From Chrysoporthe austroafricana (lineage: Eukaryota; Ascomycota; Sordariomycetes; Diaporthales; Cryphonectriaceae): a stretch of 64,000 bases of DNA. Shown here piece by piece: positions 1-10,572 of the stretch (positions are counted from its first letter, which is position 1; the number at the start of each line of letters is the position of its first letter). The translations under genes and the position numbers were made by a program. The notes below the pieces were generated by a model. The model was not told the origin of the DNA, did not search any database, and saw nothing but the letters and a program-made list of their open reading frames with translations. The stretch spans positions 2,728,001-2,792,000 of the forward strand of contig JYIP02000005.1 in the NCBI GenBank assembly GCA_001051155.2, written 5' to 3'.

Positions 1-853
1 TCATGAGGAACATCGTGCATTTGCACATCACCCATGGTCGCTGGAGTCCTCGGGGTCGACGTCTTGGGAGCGTAAACGCATGAGATGAGTGAGCCGCAAG
101 CAGACGCGTCGCGAGGTCGATGGACGCACGAAACGGTTCCGAGATGGCCGGGACCGCAACGGCTGAAACCCTCGGCCCGGAGTCGGTACAAGCCACAGCG
201 GTGACTAAATGTGACAATGCGGTCCGGTCAATTTGATCTCAGTCTCCTGACGCACAAGACGACCGATCCCTCATCTGACTCTTGAGAAATGATGGTGGAT
301 AGCCTTAGATGAATGAGTTCACCTGACTCCATATGGGACCAGTTCACATGTTGCAAGGGTCTTTGGTGCGCCCCTGGTGTGCTACGGTGACGTTATGTTT
401 ATTTGCACTGGCAGGTTACGGCAACAAAGAGATGCTGGTGCCGCAGAGAAGGTACGGACGTAGCACTGAATGCCATTCCAGAGCGAGCAAATACCCCTAC
501 GGCAGGTTATTTCATTTGATCCATGGTAGAAAAGGCTTCCAAGTTGTTGACTGGAATTGACTACCCTTGTCTTGTGAGGTAACCTGACAGGGTCACGAGG
601 GGCTGGCACTGGCACGGCTGGCTGCTGTATTGATCGTCATCCAGATCCGACTCCAAGACTAACACATGCCGTTGCTCTTCACCTCAACCTAGACCCTAAG
701 TTCAGCTCACAGAAGCTTTCGGACCCCACCTTTCCTCTTCATCTCTCCTCCGGAAAATGATAGCTTCATTCCAGCATCCGTATCCAGACTGAGACACCAG
801 ATTGCAACACCGCCCATGCCAGCACTTGACGGCACGAGCGAAGAAGATGGACC
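1..853. promoter_or_regulatory. 5' flank of ATG11, no gene seen
   Basis: No convincing coding region was found. Short ORFs here lack family resemblance and overlap on both strands. The stretch most likely holds the promoter and 5' UTR of the ATG11 gene starting at 854, and pyrimidine-rich sequence at about 718-750 fits a transcription-start zone. No specific factor site is claimed. Confidence 0.5.
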
Positions 854-3800
854 ATGGCCACAATCCCGAAAACCCAGGTGCTGATAGCCCACAGTGGGCA
901 GGCCATCGAGATCGACACCTCGCAGTTCTCGACCGTCGATGATTTCAAAGCTGCTGTGTCTCAACAGAGCTCCATTCCGCCACAGTACATCATCGCCCTG
1001 AACCGTCAGGGGAGGCCAGTCAAGCTTCAAAGCCTTCCGGCAGAGGTATGTATTGCTTTGTGTCCCTGTCCTACAAGCCGATGATGTTCATGTCCTCGAA
1101 GACTTATGGCCAAATCTTTTCTATCCCCAAATAATCCAGGCACATATAAGTACTGAACAGGGTTCTAAACAACTAGAATGAAATCTGTGTCTACGATATC
1201 CGAATATCCCAACCAGCCTCTCCAGTTGGCGCTCCCCCTATCAAGGTCGAAATCACTCCTCCGCCGCCATACAACCTATCTGACCCTCCCAACCGCATCA
1301 ACGACACCAAATCGCAGCAGTCATGGCAGGAGCTGTTCAGGACGCGCCAGGCATGGGTCACGCGGGCGGTTGACGACTGCACGCATATGGCTCAGGCCAC
1401 AAGAGACCGATATGGGGAGATTGACGTCATGATGCTCTGCCTTGATGTGGCAGTTGTGAACCTCGAATCCGTTGTCAAGGCCATGGAGTCGAAATATCAG
1501 GAGCTGAAGAAGTGGGCCACCCCAGCGCAGACCGAGTACAATCTGCTTGTCACGAGATGGGAGTCATATCTGGGCTTGGCAAGGAGTATCCCGATATCTG
1601 CTGAGATGGCGATGTTCATGACGGGTCGAAGTGTGAACTCGAAGAACAGACCGTCCCGGCAGCCGACGCTGGAGGACCTCCTGGATCTGGAGACTGTCAA
1701 GAGGACTGGCCGCCAGGCTCCCCAGGCGCTCCGGAAATTCAATCAACGCGTCAGTGAGCTCGATAAGATGGCTACGCGTATGGTCCAGAACTGTGAGGAC
1801 ATCGCCCGGGACTTTGAGCGAGTTGTAGAGCGCTCTTCCATGTCTCACGACGGCGAGGCTGCTCAGCTACTAGAGGACATCGAGGCCATTGCCAAGAAGA
1901 TCGACGCCGACTACCAGACGACCTCGGAATTCAAGAATTCAACGAATGATATTCGCCAGGCATCAAAACTTGCGGCGCATCATACCGAGAGACTCTTGCC
2001 ATTTATCAAGAAAAGAGCCGCTGAGATGGACGCCATGCTTCAATATGCGACTCAGGCTCGAAACTCTCTGGCCCTCGAATCGGTTGACTTCATGCGGACT
2101 ATTACGGATATCACGTCTCTCACTACCACGGTCAAATTCCAAATAAACACGATCGACTCGGAAGACGAACTCGCAACCTTTGACTACCTCCGATTAATTC
2201 AGCAGGTGCCATTCATGTACGCCTCTTTTGCTGTGGAGGCGATGAGGCGTCGTGAATGGTACGACAAGGTCAAGGTTGACGCGTCCACCCTGGCCAACGA
2301 GATGGCTCTGTTTCAAGATGAAGAGAGCAAGCGGCGGAAGAAATGGATGAAGTCAGTCGAGAATTTGTATGGTCCACAAGCACAGCATGGATCCGGCCAG
2401 GTGGTCGGACTGGAGGTCAATTTGCACGGACAAGAGGATCAGTGGCCGACTGTGACCAAGAGGGATCTGACGGATTTCTATGAGACATTGCAGAACCAGA
2501 AAGCCGAGCAGGAGCTACTTGATGACATCGGCAAGCTGATCGTCGACCTGAACAACCCGACGAAACAGCAGTCGAAGCGAATGAAAGCTTTCAAGAATGG
2601 CAGCATTCATGAAGCGTCTCTTGGCAGAAGTGGCTTGCTGATTCGAGGCGACGAAGACATGCTGCGGTCGATTCAGGAAGAGAAATCCCGAGTCGAGAAC
2701 AAGTTGAAAACAGCGGAAAGCCGTGTGAGACGCTTGGAAGATCTCTTGCATAGGCAAAGCTCTGCCTCAAGGCCGTTATCCCAGAACATCTTTCAGCCTT
2801 CCAGTCAGCAGCTTATCGCAGGCAACGGTTCGACCACGTCCGTTCAGAGAGAGGACCGCCGACGTTCATCTGTCGACATACCAGGAGATGTCCTCCAACA
2901 GCGCATCCAACAGCTCGAAAGAGAGCTCAATGCTGAGAAGGAGAAGTCAGCCAGCATTGAAAGGGATTTGAGTGCCCGGATAAGTCAGCATGAGACTGTG
3001 GTGGGTCAGATGGAAGAGGTCAATTCTACGAAGACTGATCTGCTACGAAACATGGAAGCCCAGAAGAGAGAGTTCATAGAAGAACGCAAGTCTCTTGAAG
3101 ATGAGATCAAACAGCTCAGAGCCCGTATCGAAGACAATGAGGACGAGATGGAACACTTCGATGAGTCAAGGGAGAATGAAAAGGTCCATTTTGACGCGAA
3201 AGTTCAAGCTCTGGAGGACGAGATCGCAAAGCTAACCAAGGAACGGAGAGACGAGGTTCTCAAGTACGAAGGCCAGGTCGAATTTCTCAGAAAAGAGTCC
3301 AAGCTTCAGCGAGAGCAGGTTGACAATCTGGAAAAACAGCTTCAATCTGCGCAGGATGAGAACAAGACTCTGTCAAAGCGACTGGAGACCGCTGACCGGG
3401 CTATGGAATCCCAACTCAAGACGCTCCACGACATACACCTTCAGCTCGCACCTCAGGATAAGATCCCGCAGGACCTAGACGACCTTGTCGAAAGCGTGTT
3501 GAACAAGTGCGCTGAGACACTTGAAAAAGTCCAGAATGTCGAGGGTGACATGTCCATCATCAGAACAGATCTGGATGATGCCAATGCCGTCGTGAAGGAT
3601 CTGAAAGCCGAGAAGGCGAAGATTGAGAAGTCGCTAGCAGAAGAGGAGAGCACTGCCCTACAGCTGCGAGAGAGCCTCGGTGAAGAGAAAGCTCGCGCCG
3701 GAGCTCTCGAAGGCGAGCTTGAGGAGACTCGCACTCAACTCAATGAGCTAAGGACCAAGATGGCAGACGGCGAGACCGGTTCCGAGACTCTCCGGAAGAA

Positions 3801-5482
3801 GCTCGAGGAAGAGGAGAGGAAGATCACTACAATGACAGAGGACCTTGCATCGAAGCAGTCCCATGTTGGTAGCCTCGAGGAGGAACTTCGCCTCTTCAAG
3901 GATAAGCTTGAAGAATCCCAAGCCAAATTGGGCATACTCACCGATCGCTTCGTGACCCGCACGGCGCACACGAAAGATCTCACCCAGAAGCTCTACACAC
4001 AAAATGATCGCCTCTGCCGATTGCTAGAGCGCCTCAATTTCTCAGTCACTCGGAAGGAAGGCTCCATGGTCATTCAGAAGATTCCTCGCGCGGAACGCTC
4101 CACCAACCTCAATGACTCTACGATAGACCCAAGCGCATCTATTCGGCGGTCAGGCACCCTTAGTAAGACACCCGACAGCGCCGACCTCGAGCTTCTGTAC
4201 TGGATGAACAACTCAGACCAGGAGAGCGAGAAGTACCAGGCTTTCATGTCTGAGCTCGGCACTTTCGATATGGATGCTTTCACCGAGACAATTTACAAGC
4301 GCGTCAAGGACGTCGAACATATGGCTCGCAAATTACAGCGCGATGCGCGCTCATACCGCGACAAAGCACACGCCCTTCAGAAGGAAGCCCATGACAAGAT
4401 CGCTTTCAAGAACTTCAAGGACGGCGATCTAGCTCTATTTCTTCCAACTAGGAACCAGATGACTGGAGCGTGGGCTGCTTTCAATATCGGCTTTCCGCAC
4501 TATTTCCTGCGAGAACAAGAATCACATCGCCTGCGTAACCGGGAATGGCTGCTGGCTCGCATCAGCCGCGTTCAGGAACGAGTGGTGGACTTGTCTAAGA
4601 GCCTGAGCAATCAAACCCTGGGCAATGGTGCAGCCGAAACTGAATCCATGGATGAAGAAAACGACAATCCATTCGACCTCTCCGACGGTTTGCGCTGGTA
4701 TCTCATCGATGCACAGGAGGACAAACCTGGTGCACCTTCGACCCCTGGGCTCGGGAAGACTACTGTCGCTGCTAACAAAGTTGATGCCGTGGCTGAGAAG
4801 ACCCATATTCGCAATGCCTCCGGAAAGGGCTTTGGTTTAGTCAACCGTGCACCTACTGCCATTGATGGGGTCAGTAAGACCCTTTCCAAGAGCCTCGAGA
4901 GCCGCCGCTCGAGCACAAGCTCTAGGAGGGCAATGCCCTTTGGCATCGGCGGAAAGGGTAGTGCACTAGCCAGCGAGGCCAACTCGCTACGGGCCACGGC
5001 TGCTGAATCGCCTGACGCGACCGCCGAATCAAGCGCGCAACAAGGATTGAACACCACAACAGAGCAAGCAAACGCAGGCAGCGCTAGTATTGAAGCACAA
5101 GCACAAAGGCAAGCCGCTGCTGCAGCAGCGGTAGAGACGTCGCAGGCGGATCAGCAAGAGCAGCGACCAGCCGAGGACGGGTCGCAGGGCCCTGAGGTGC
5201 GCTACCAGGATCTACTCGGGCCATAGTGATGGTCTATTGCCGCTGACTCTTGACACTCATTTTTGTGTTGTACAGCCAGGCCGTCGTCTCCGGCTCTTTC
5301 CACAAACACTATTACAGGCAAGGCGGCCAAAGCAGTTCAGATCACAGCCACCCCAGCAGCAGGGAATGGGTGCATCCTCGGTTATGGATAGCCCAATGAG
5401 CGCCCCCAAGACTAATGAGGCCTGGAAATCACTCTGGCATCTGGATTACAATTATGAAAGTGGCCGGAGGGCTGGCAAGTGA
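854..5482 (+). CDS. ATG11: Autophagy-related protein 11 (selective-autophagy scaffold)
   Basis: Scaffold that links cargo receptors to the Atg1 kinase in pexophagy, mitophagy and Cvt-type autophagy at the phagophore assembly site. Exon 1 (854-1045) encodes an N-terminal ubiquitin-like fold. A 131-nt intron (GTATGT...CTAG) is followed by exon 2 from 1177, which restores the conserved ICVYDIRIS segment. The middle is long coiled coil (about residues 490-950), followed by the conserved Atg11 C-terminal block (about 1050-1150). Exon 2 can run to a TAG at 5226, but the conserved C-terminal motif SLWHLDYNYESGRR lies downstream in an open frame ending at 5482. I therefore propose a 79-nt intron (5197-5275, GTGCGC...TACAG) and a protein of about 1,472 residues. 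The family call is firm; the last intron is inference, and other acceptors between 5275 and 5350 are possible. Confidence 0.88.
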
Positions 5483-6021
5483 TGACCGAAATGATGCTTT
5501 ATGCAAGACAGGAAATAATGGAACGGCGTCTGTTGAGTCTAAGATTCGGTTACGAGCAGATGATGAAATTACTCGAAAGCCTGAGACTCGCGTCATTCTG
5601 CATTCGTGCTATAAATGGGAGAGACCTCAGCGAGAGACTTCTGCATCTTGGACATGTCAGACAGATACTCTCTTTTCCGGTGGAGCAAAGCCTCTGGCTC
5701 TGCCGCGCGTGAGGCTATGGGAGTCAGCAGGGGTGAGTAAGGCGTGAGAGCCTCAGCTCATGAACTTCAGGATACATCAATACTATTATGTACTATTTTT
5801 TCAGATGCCAGAGGTGTATTCGCTACGTTGCCCAGACCGTCAATAACTGAAGTTTATCAATACTTAAGCTTTGGGGTTGTATTTACGATTCCCATTTCCC
5901 AACTATGTAGAGCTCGGGAAACCGCATGTTTGAGGATGCATTTCTCTCTTAAGCCATGCTGCTCGGTGCGCTCTGTACCTGGATCCTCTACAAGATTTAC
6001 ATCACCCGCAAGAGCTAGCTT
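5483..6021. other. Convergent intergenic gap, no gene seen
   Basis: Lies between the 3' ends of ATG11 (+) and the bL9m gene (-). Short ORFs show no family features. It probably contains both 3' UTRs. AT-rich sequence at about 5780-5900 could carry polyadenylation signals, but none is asserted. Confidence 0.5.
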
Positions 6022-7244
6022 TTAATGGGGCACGACCTCGATCTTCCTCCTGATCGGCTCAACCCTTGCCTTGCCCACATGCGCCCGGATCTCCACCTCA
6101 AACGATCCAATCTTCTCAACCTTATCCGCATCCTCCTCTAGCCCAATGAACTTGATATCCTCCGGCTGCACATGGATCCGGACGGCCTCGGGATCGAGCA
6201 CCATCTTCTCCTTCAGAGCGCTAGCGATATTCTGCAGCGTCACAGACCCATGAATCTTGAGCCTCTCTTCGGCCTCCTTCTCCTTCTGCCTCTCCTCCCT
6301 CTCCAACTCCTCAGCTGCTCTCGCCGCGGCTAGCTCCAGCTTCTCCTTCTCCTTAGCGGCGCTCTCGGCGTCGGTCTTGGCTGTGTCGGCCTGTCCACGT
6401 AGCATTGCCCGCCGCTGCTCGAGTGGTGAGAGGGCCTGTCTGAGATGCTCCGGGGCAGGGGCGGGCTTGGCTCCCACCTTCGCGGGTTCTGGTTGCAGTG
6501 CAGATGATGGCTCGGACAAGGCGTTCTTGCCGCCGGCAGGTATGTGGACGAGGCGGCGCTCGAAGATCAGGGTCTCATCGACCAGGGCCTGCATCAGCTC
6601 GAGAGCGCGATTGGGCTATATTGTCAGGTCAGCCAGCTGTCACCCGGATCTACCACCGAGCAAAAGAGGGGGAGGGTGGGGCTCACAGGAAGATGCTCAA
6701 GCTCGACAGCAGGCTTCGGGGCCTCGAGCTCCGAGGCAGCCTGTGCCGCGAGGGGGCCAGCATAAGCCCCATGGGGCGACCCGTAGCCGAAGCCGGCGAC
6801 GGCCTCGACCGCGTCACTGATCTCGGGCCCCTCTCGCCTGTTGAGACCGAACAGGTAGTCGCGCTCGCCGATGTCCTCCTTGGTCAGGCCCAGCTCCGAG
6901 AAGCGGGCGCGCGTCATGTACTCGGCCTTGCGGTTGGGGAAGAAGTGGTTGCGCATGCGGCCGCGGTCGGTGCGGAAGATGGAACCTGTGGAAGCTTCTC
7001 GTCAGCATCCCAGCTTAGGAGAGTTCGGGGGGTTGATTGATAGCTCACCTTCTGGACCGAACTGCGGGATGTCCTTGAGCAGTCGCACGACTACGCCCTG
7101 GTCCCTGAGCCGGCCCTCTGTCTTCTTCCCTCGCACCTGCGTCAGGGCGACTGAAGCGCTGCCCGTTTGTGATGACGAGGTTATCCGCCTGAGGCATGCC
7201 AGGCAGGTAGGCGGTCTGCCCACCAGAGGCAGAGGAGATGCCAT
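6022..7244 (-). CDS. Mitochondrial large-subunit ribosomal protein bL9m
   Basis: Structural protein of the mitochondrial 54S ribosomal subunit, homologous to bacterial L9 (yeast Mrpl50). Three exons on the minus strand: 7244-7049, 6985-6687 and 6615-6022, joined by GTGAGC...CACAG and GTGAGC...TATAG introns in matching phase, giving 362 residues. The N-terminal L9 signature is clear: VVVRLLKDIPQFGPEG, then GSIFRTDRGRMRNHFFP, then an Arg/Lys-rich run. The start was placed at 7244 (MASPLPLVG...) because the following 50 residues are basic and Ser/Thr-rich like a mitochondrial targeting sequence. An in-frame ATG at 7310 is the alternative. The C-terminal half is Glu/Lys/Ala-rich coiled coil followed by an L9 C-terminal-like domain, making it longer than bacterial L9 (about 150 residues), as is usual in fungi. 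Confidence 0.88.
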
Positions 7245-8012
7245 GGCGCTGCGAAATGTGGGGGTCTGTATGCGTCCTGGTGCTCCGGCGAGCGCATCGA
7301 CGACATGCACGGAAAGATTTCGCGTTGCGAGCTTGAGGTGTAGTGACTTTCCAAGCGCTCATTAACCAATCGGTTGATGTGCCGAGGCATTGGGTCCCAC
7401 CTTAGCTTTCTAGCCAGACCCTTCGCATATAAGACAACTCCGCACTCACCATTCATTCCGAGTGCTGTTTTGCACACCGTTATGCCGACTCTGGGTTCCA
7501 TCCCTGTTTTCTCGATACGGGGAAAGATTCATTTTGTCACCGAAAATACCCCAAGCAAGGCCCTATCGTGTCTTTCCAAGACCCCAGGAACGTCCAGCTC
7601 GCTACATCTCAATACCGTGTCGTAACCCTACAAAGAGCTAATTTCTTCACGTTTCCAGGCCACGGCCAAGAGTCTGTGTGGGACCTCCTTGACCCTTCGG
7701 GCTCTCCTTCCACGTACCCATGACCTGGAGGCCCTAGTTTCTAGTGAATATACTGGCTTAGTGTCTCACCTTTCTCACTGCACGGCCCCGAATCTCTGAG
7801 GAAAATACATGCGACTAAAGCAGAGAAGAATGACTGGTCAAGAAATGAAGGTTAGGATGGAAAATAGAAGGCACATATCTCTAACGAACAATATAGTCTC
7901 AACGCGAGATCTCCGTTCGCGTGCCCAACACAGTCCAAGCATTACCCCACCAGCATAAACACATAATTTTTAATCTCAGCCTAGATATGACATGTAAATG
8001 CTTAGTCTAAGT
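7245..8012. other. Intergenic, no gene seen
   Basis: Upstream region of the bL9m gene and downstream flank of the acetyltransferase-like relic. ORFs are short, overlap on both strands and lack recognisable motifs. Confidence 0.5.
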
Positions 8013-9536
8013 CTACGTCGCGCCAGTAAATATGCCAAATTTCCCACTCTTCTCGAATTCCTCGAGCCACAGGCGAATATCCGCCACAACTCCGTCCATG
8101 GTTGTAACATCGATAATACCATCCTGCCAACTGAACACAGCATTGACAGGGCCTTCCTCCAGCCCTATGACATTGATGGCAAACGTCGGTCCAGTGACGT
8201 GCACTGGTTGCGAAAAAAGCGCCCTCCTGATGCGCTACCCCCCGGGGCCCTTTCCAGGGTTGCCCTTGATGGTTCCTATATTAGAAAAAGCCCAGGTGCC
8301 AGACCGGGGCTTTCCGACCTTCTTCAAAAACCAGTCGTTGAAATTGCTAACGTATCGCAACAGTCCGACAATGTCATCGTTTGGCAGACTGACCACCTTT
8401 GCCTTGATGCCGTTGCGCCATGCCGCGGCCAGCGGCCAGAGCAGGGCTTCATCGGCTCCGTCGTCGGGCTGGCCGAGCCTTGACCGTAACTTGTCCACCG
8501 TGACGGCGTTCCACACCGTCTTGGTCCCGGTGTTGATGTCTGTCAAGACCCTCGTCAGATCCAAGTCGACACCCGGGGGGAGCCTGGCCCAGGGTAGGAG
8601 ACTGATGGCCGTCTCGCCTGCGAAGGATGAGGCGTCGTGTGCGGGGATCCGGCGGGCGACGGATGCCAGCACAAGGATATGGAGGATACCACTCAAGGTG
8701 GTCCCGTGGGCCCTGCATGCGGCGATGAGACTATGTACGGTCTAAGGGTTGATGGTGACCAGCCGGAGTTGGAGGACGCTGGGCTCGATAGTCACCGCTT
8801 TTCCTGTCCAGAGAGCGGGTGGTGGCCTAGGCTTCAGCCAGTAGGGAGCAAATTCATCCCACAGGGTTTTAAGAAGAAAGGACCAGGAGATTTTAAAGTC
8901 CACGAGGTCCTCTTGGCTTGGTGCGAGGACAGGCGGTCCGTCGAAGGTTAGCATGTGGTCCTTCAGCTCCGGCGGTGGACCGGAAGGGGTGTTCAGCTCT
9001 CTAAGCAGCTCGTTGTGGAAGACGGTTGTGCTCTTCCCGTCGGCGAGCGCGTGGTGATTTGCGAACACCAGATCGAGAACGATGTCTTCCGCCCCTGGCG
9101 ATTCATTCGGGACGACAAATAGCTTCCAGGGTGGGCGGTTTGCAGTGTCGGGCCAGAGCTGCTCCAACCTGCTCTTGATGACCTGTAGGACCTGCTCATC
9201 ATGCTGAGCCGGGTCCGTCGTTGCCGCTATCTTCCATTCAATGAAATCCCGGAGATCGATAGACGGCACGCTCACGAAGCATGCCTGGGCAGTATCCTCG
9301 CCGGTGATGCCGACTCTCAATCCGCCGAGACGAAGGACCAGCCGTGCCACAGCCTCCTCAATGACCTCTCTCACCGGTTGACCCTGCAGCTCCTCCCTGG
9401 TGATTGCATACTGGCATACATTCGCAATACCACGGTAGAAGCCTAGATTGTGCCTCGAGGTTGAGTAGTGCTCCCTATGGGATGTTTTCAGCGTGCGCCT
9501 CCTGTAATAGCGAATTCTACGTACATGAGCCCGCAC
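8013..9536 (-). pseudogene. Alcohol acetyltransferase-like gene with two in-frame TAG stops
   Basis: Reading from 9536 to 8013 gives one frame of about 508 codons resembling fungal alcohol O-acetyltransferase / condensation-fold acyltransferases. It has a conserved N-terminal STSRHNLGFYRG segment, a catalytic HHxxxDG motif (HHALADG), an AACRAHGTTLSG helix and a C-terminal SNIG segment followed by RALFSQPVHVTGP. Two TAG codons break it, at 8742-8744 (after TINP) and 8235-8237 (after PGKGPGG), with recognisable family sequence continuing in the same frame past each. The first TAG could instead be the 3' AG of a 54-nt intron starting GTGACT, but that would remove family-like residues. No GT lies suitably before the second. 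An upstream first exon from 9844, with a GTACGT donor at 9766, is possible, but its phase does not fit a clear acceptor. Either an inactivated gene or one with assembly errors. Confidence 0.65.
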
Positions 9537-10572
9537 TGACGTACGACTGTCGGTTTCATCTTGTTGCTCAGCGCTGGTATCCTGATGGAACGACGAGGGC
9601 CAGAAAACGCGCTCTCAAGCAGGCCTGCGGCTCAGTTTCGCATGTGATGGCCTCTAATTTGTGCCTGGCAACCTCTACACAGTAGGTAAACAGGATCTAG
9701 ACCCGCCTTGTCTAGCACCTCAAGCTTGTATGCATTCAGCCTTGAGAGTAATTGGCAGGGACGTACAATACCAGAGCCAGGTGTAGAGCGAGAGCCGGCC
9801 TCCGGTGCAGGAAAACAATTGATAAGATACTTCGAGTCGTTCATTTATAATATGTGTTAGAGTTGGTACCTACCAGGTTGTTTGACCTCGGGGAGTTCCG
9901 AGACGTCGATCCAATTAAACTGGTGGACCGTGCGCTGTCGTGGCTGTCTATCACTGCAAGTATTATGAAGCGGGCATTGGCGGGGCAGATGCGATAAGCC
10001 GATAGCATTGCAAGTACCCGTGAACCCTGCCACGACTGCTTACACAGTAATGACCCACAGGCGCGCGCGCCCATGGCTCGCCAGCACCCAAAACTGCCTG
10101 TGACTTGTAGCGACTCTTGCCCCAAGACGAAGGCGACATTTGATGCCAGCGCTTATCGTCATTGAACCGCACCACCGACCTTACTTGTCTCGATCGTACC
10201 GACACGCCTACTTCTTTCCAATTCCCCAGATATAGCGCTACTGCAGAGCAAGCACTCACCCACGCCCCAGAGACCGCGACGCGCTTGGTATGAAGGAACG
10301 CGACGACGACCACTCCTCTTCCACCGTAGAGAATGCCGACCGTCGTCGCGCACTGACTTTCTGTTGTCGCAGCTCTTCTCACGTCCGGAGATGAGCTTCG
10401 GGGACGAGAAGGGAGAGGAACCGATCGTTTTGCGGACGCGCGCCAACGGTAGAACCCATCTGCCGTCATTCGCGACCGCCGACGCGCAGTCGCAAAGACC
10501 CACGACCGCGCGAACGACGAGCTCGATTCGAAAGAGAACAGTACCCCAGGCACACCCGACACCAGAAGCACC
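9537..10572. other. Divergent intergenic region, no firm gene
   Basis: Lies between the acetyltransferase-like relic (-) and the large one-TM protein gene (+). A short minus-strand ORF starting at 9844 may be a first exon of the relic. ORFs opposite the start of the downstream gene (9963-10727, minus) look like shadows. The segment 10150-10570 is probably the 5' UTR and promoter of the gene starting at 10573. Confidence 0.45.
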
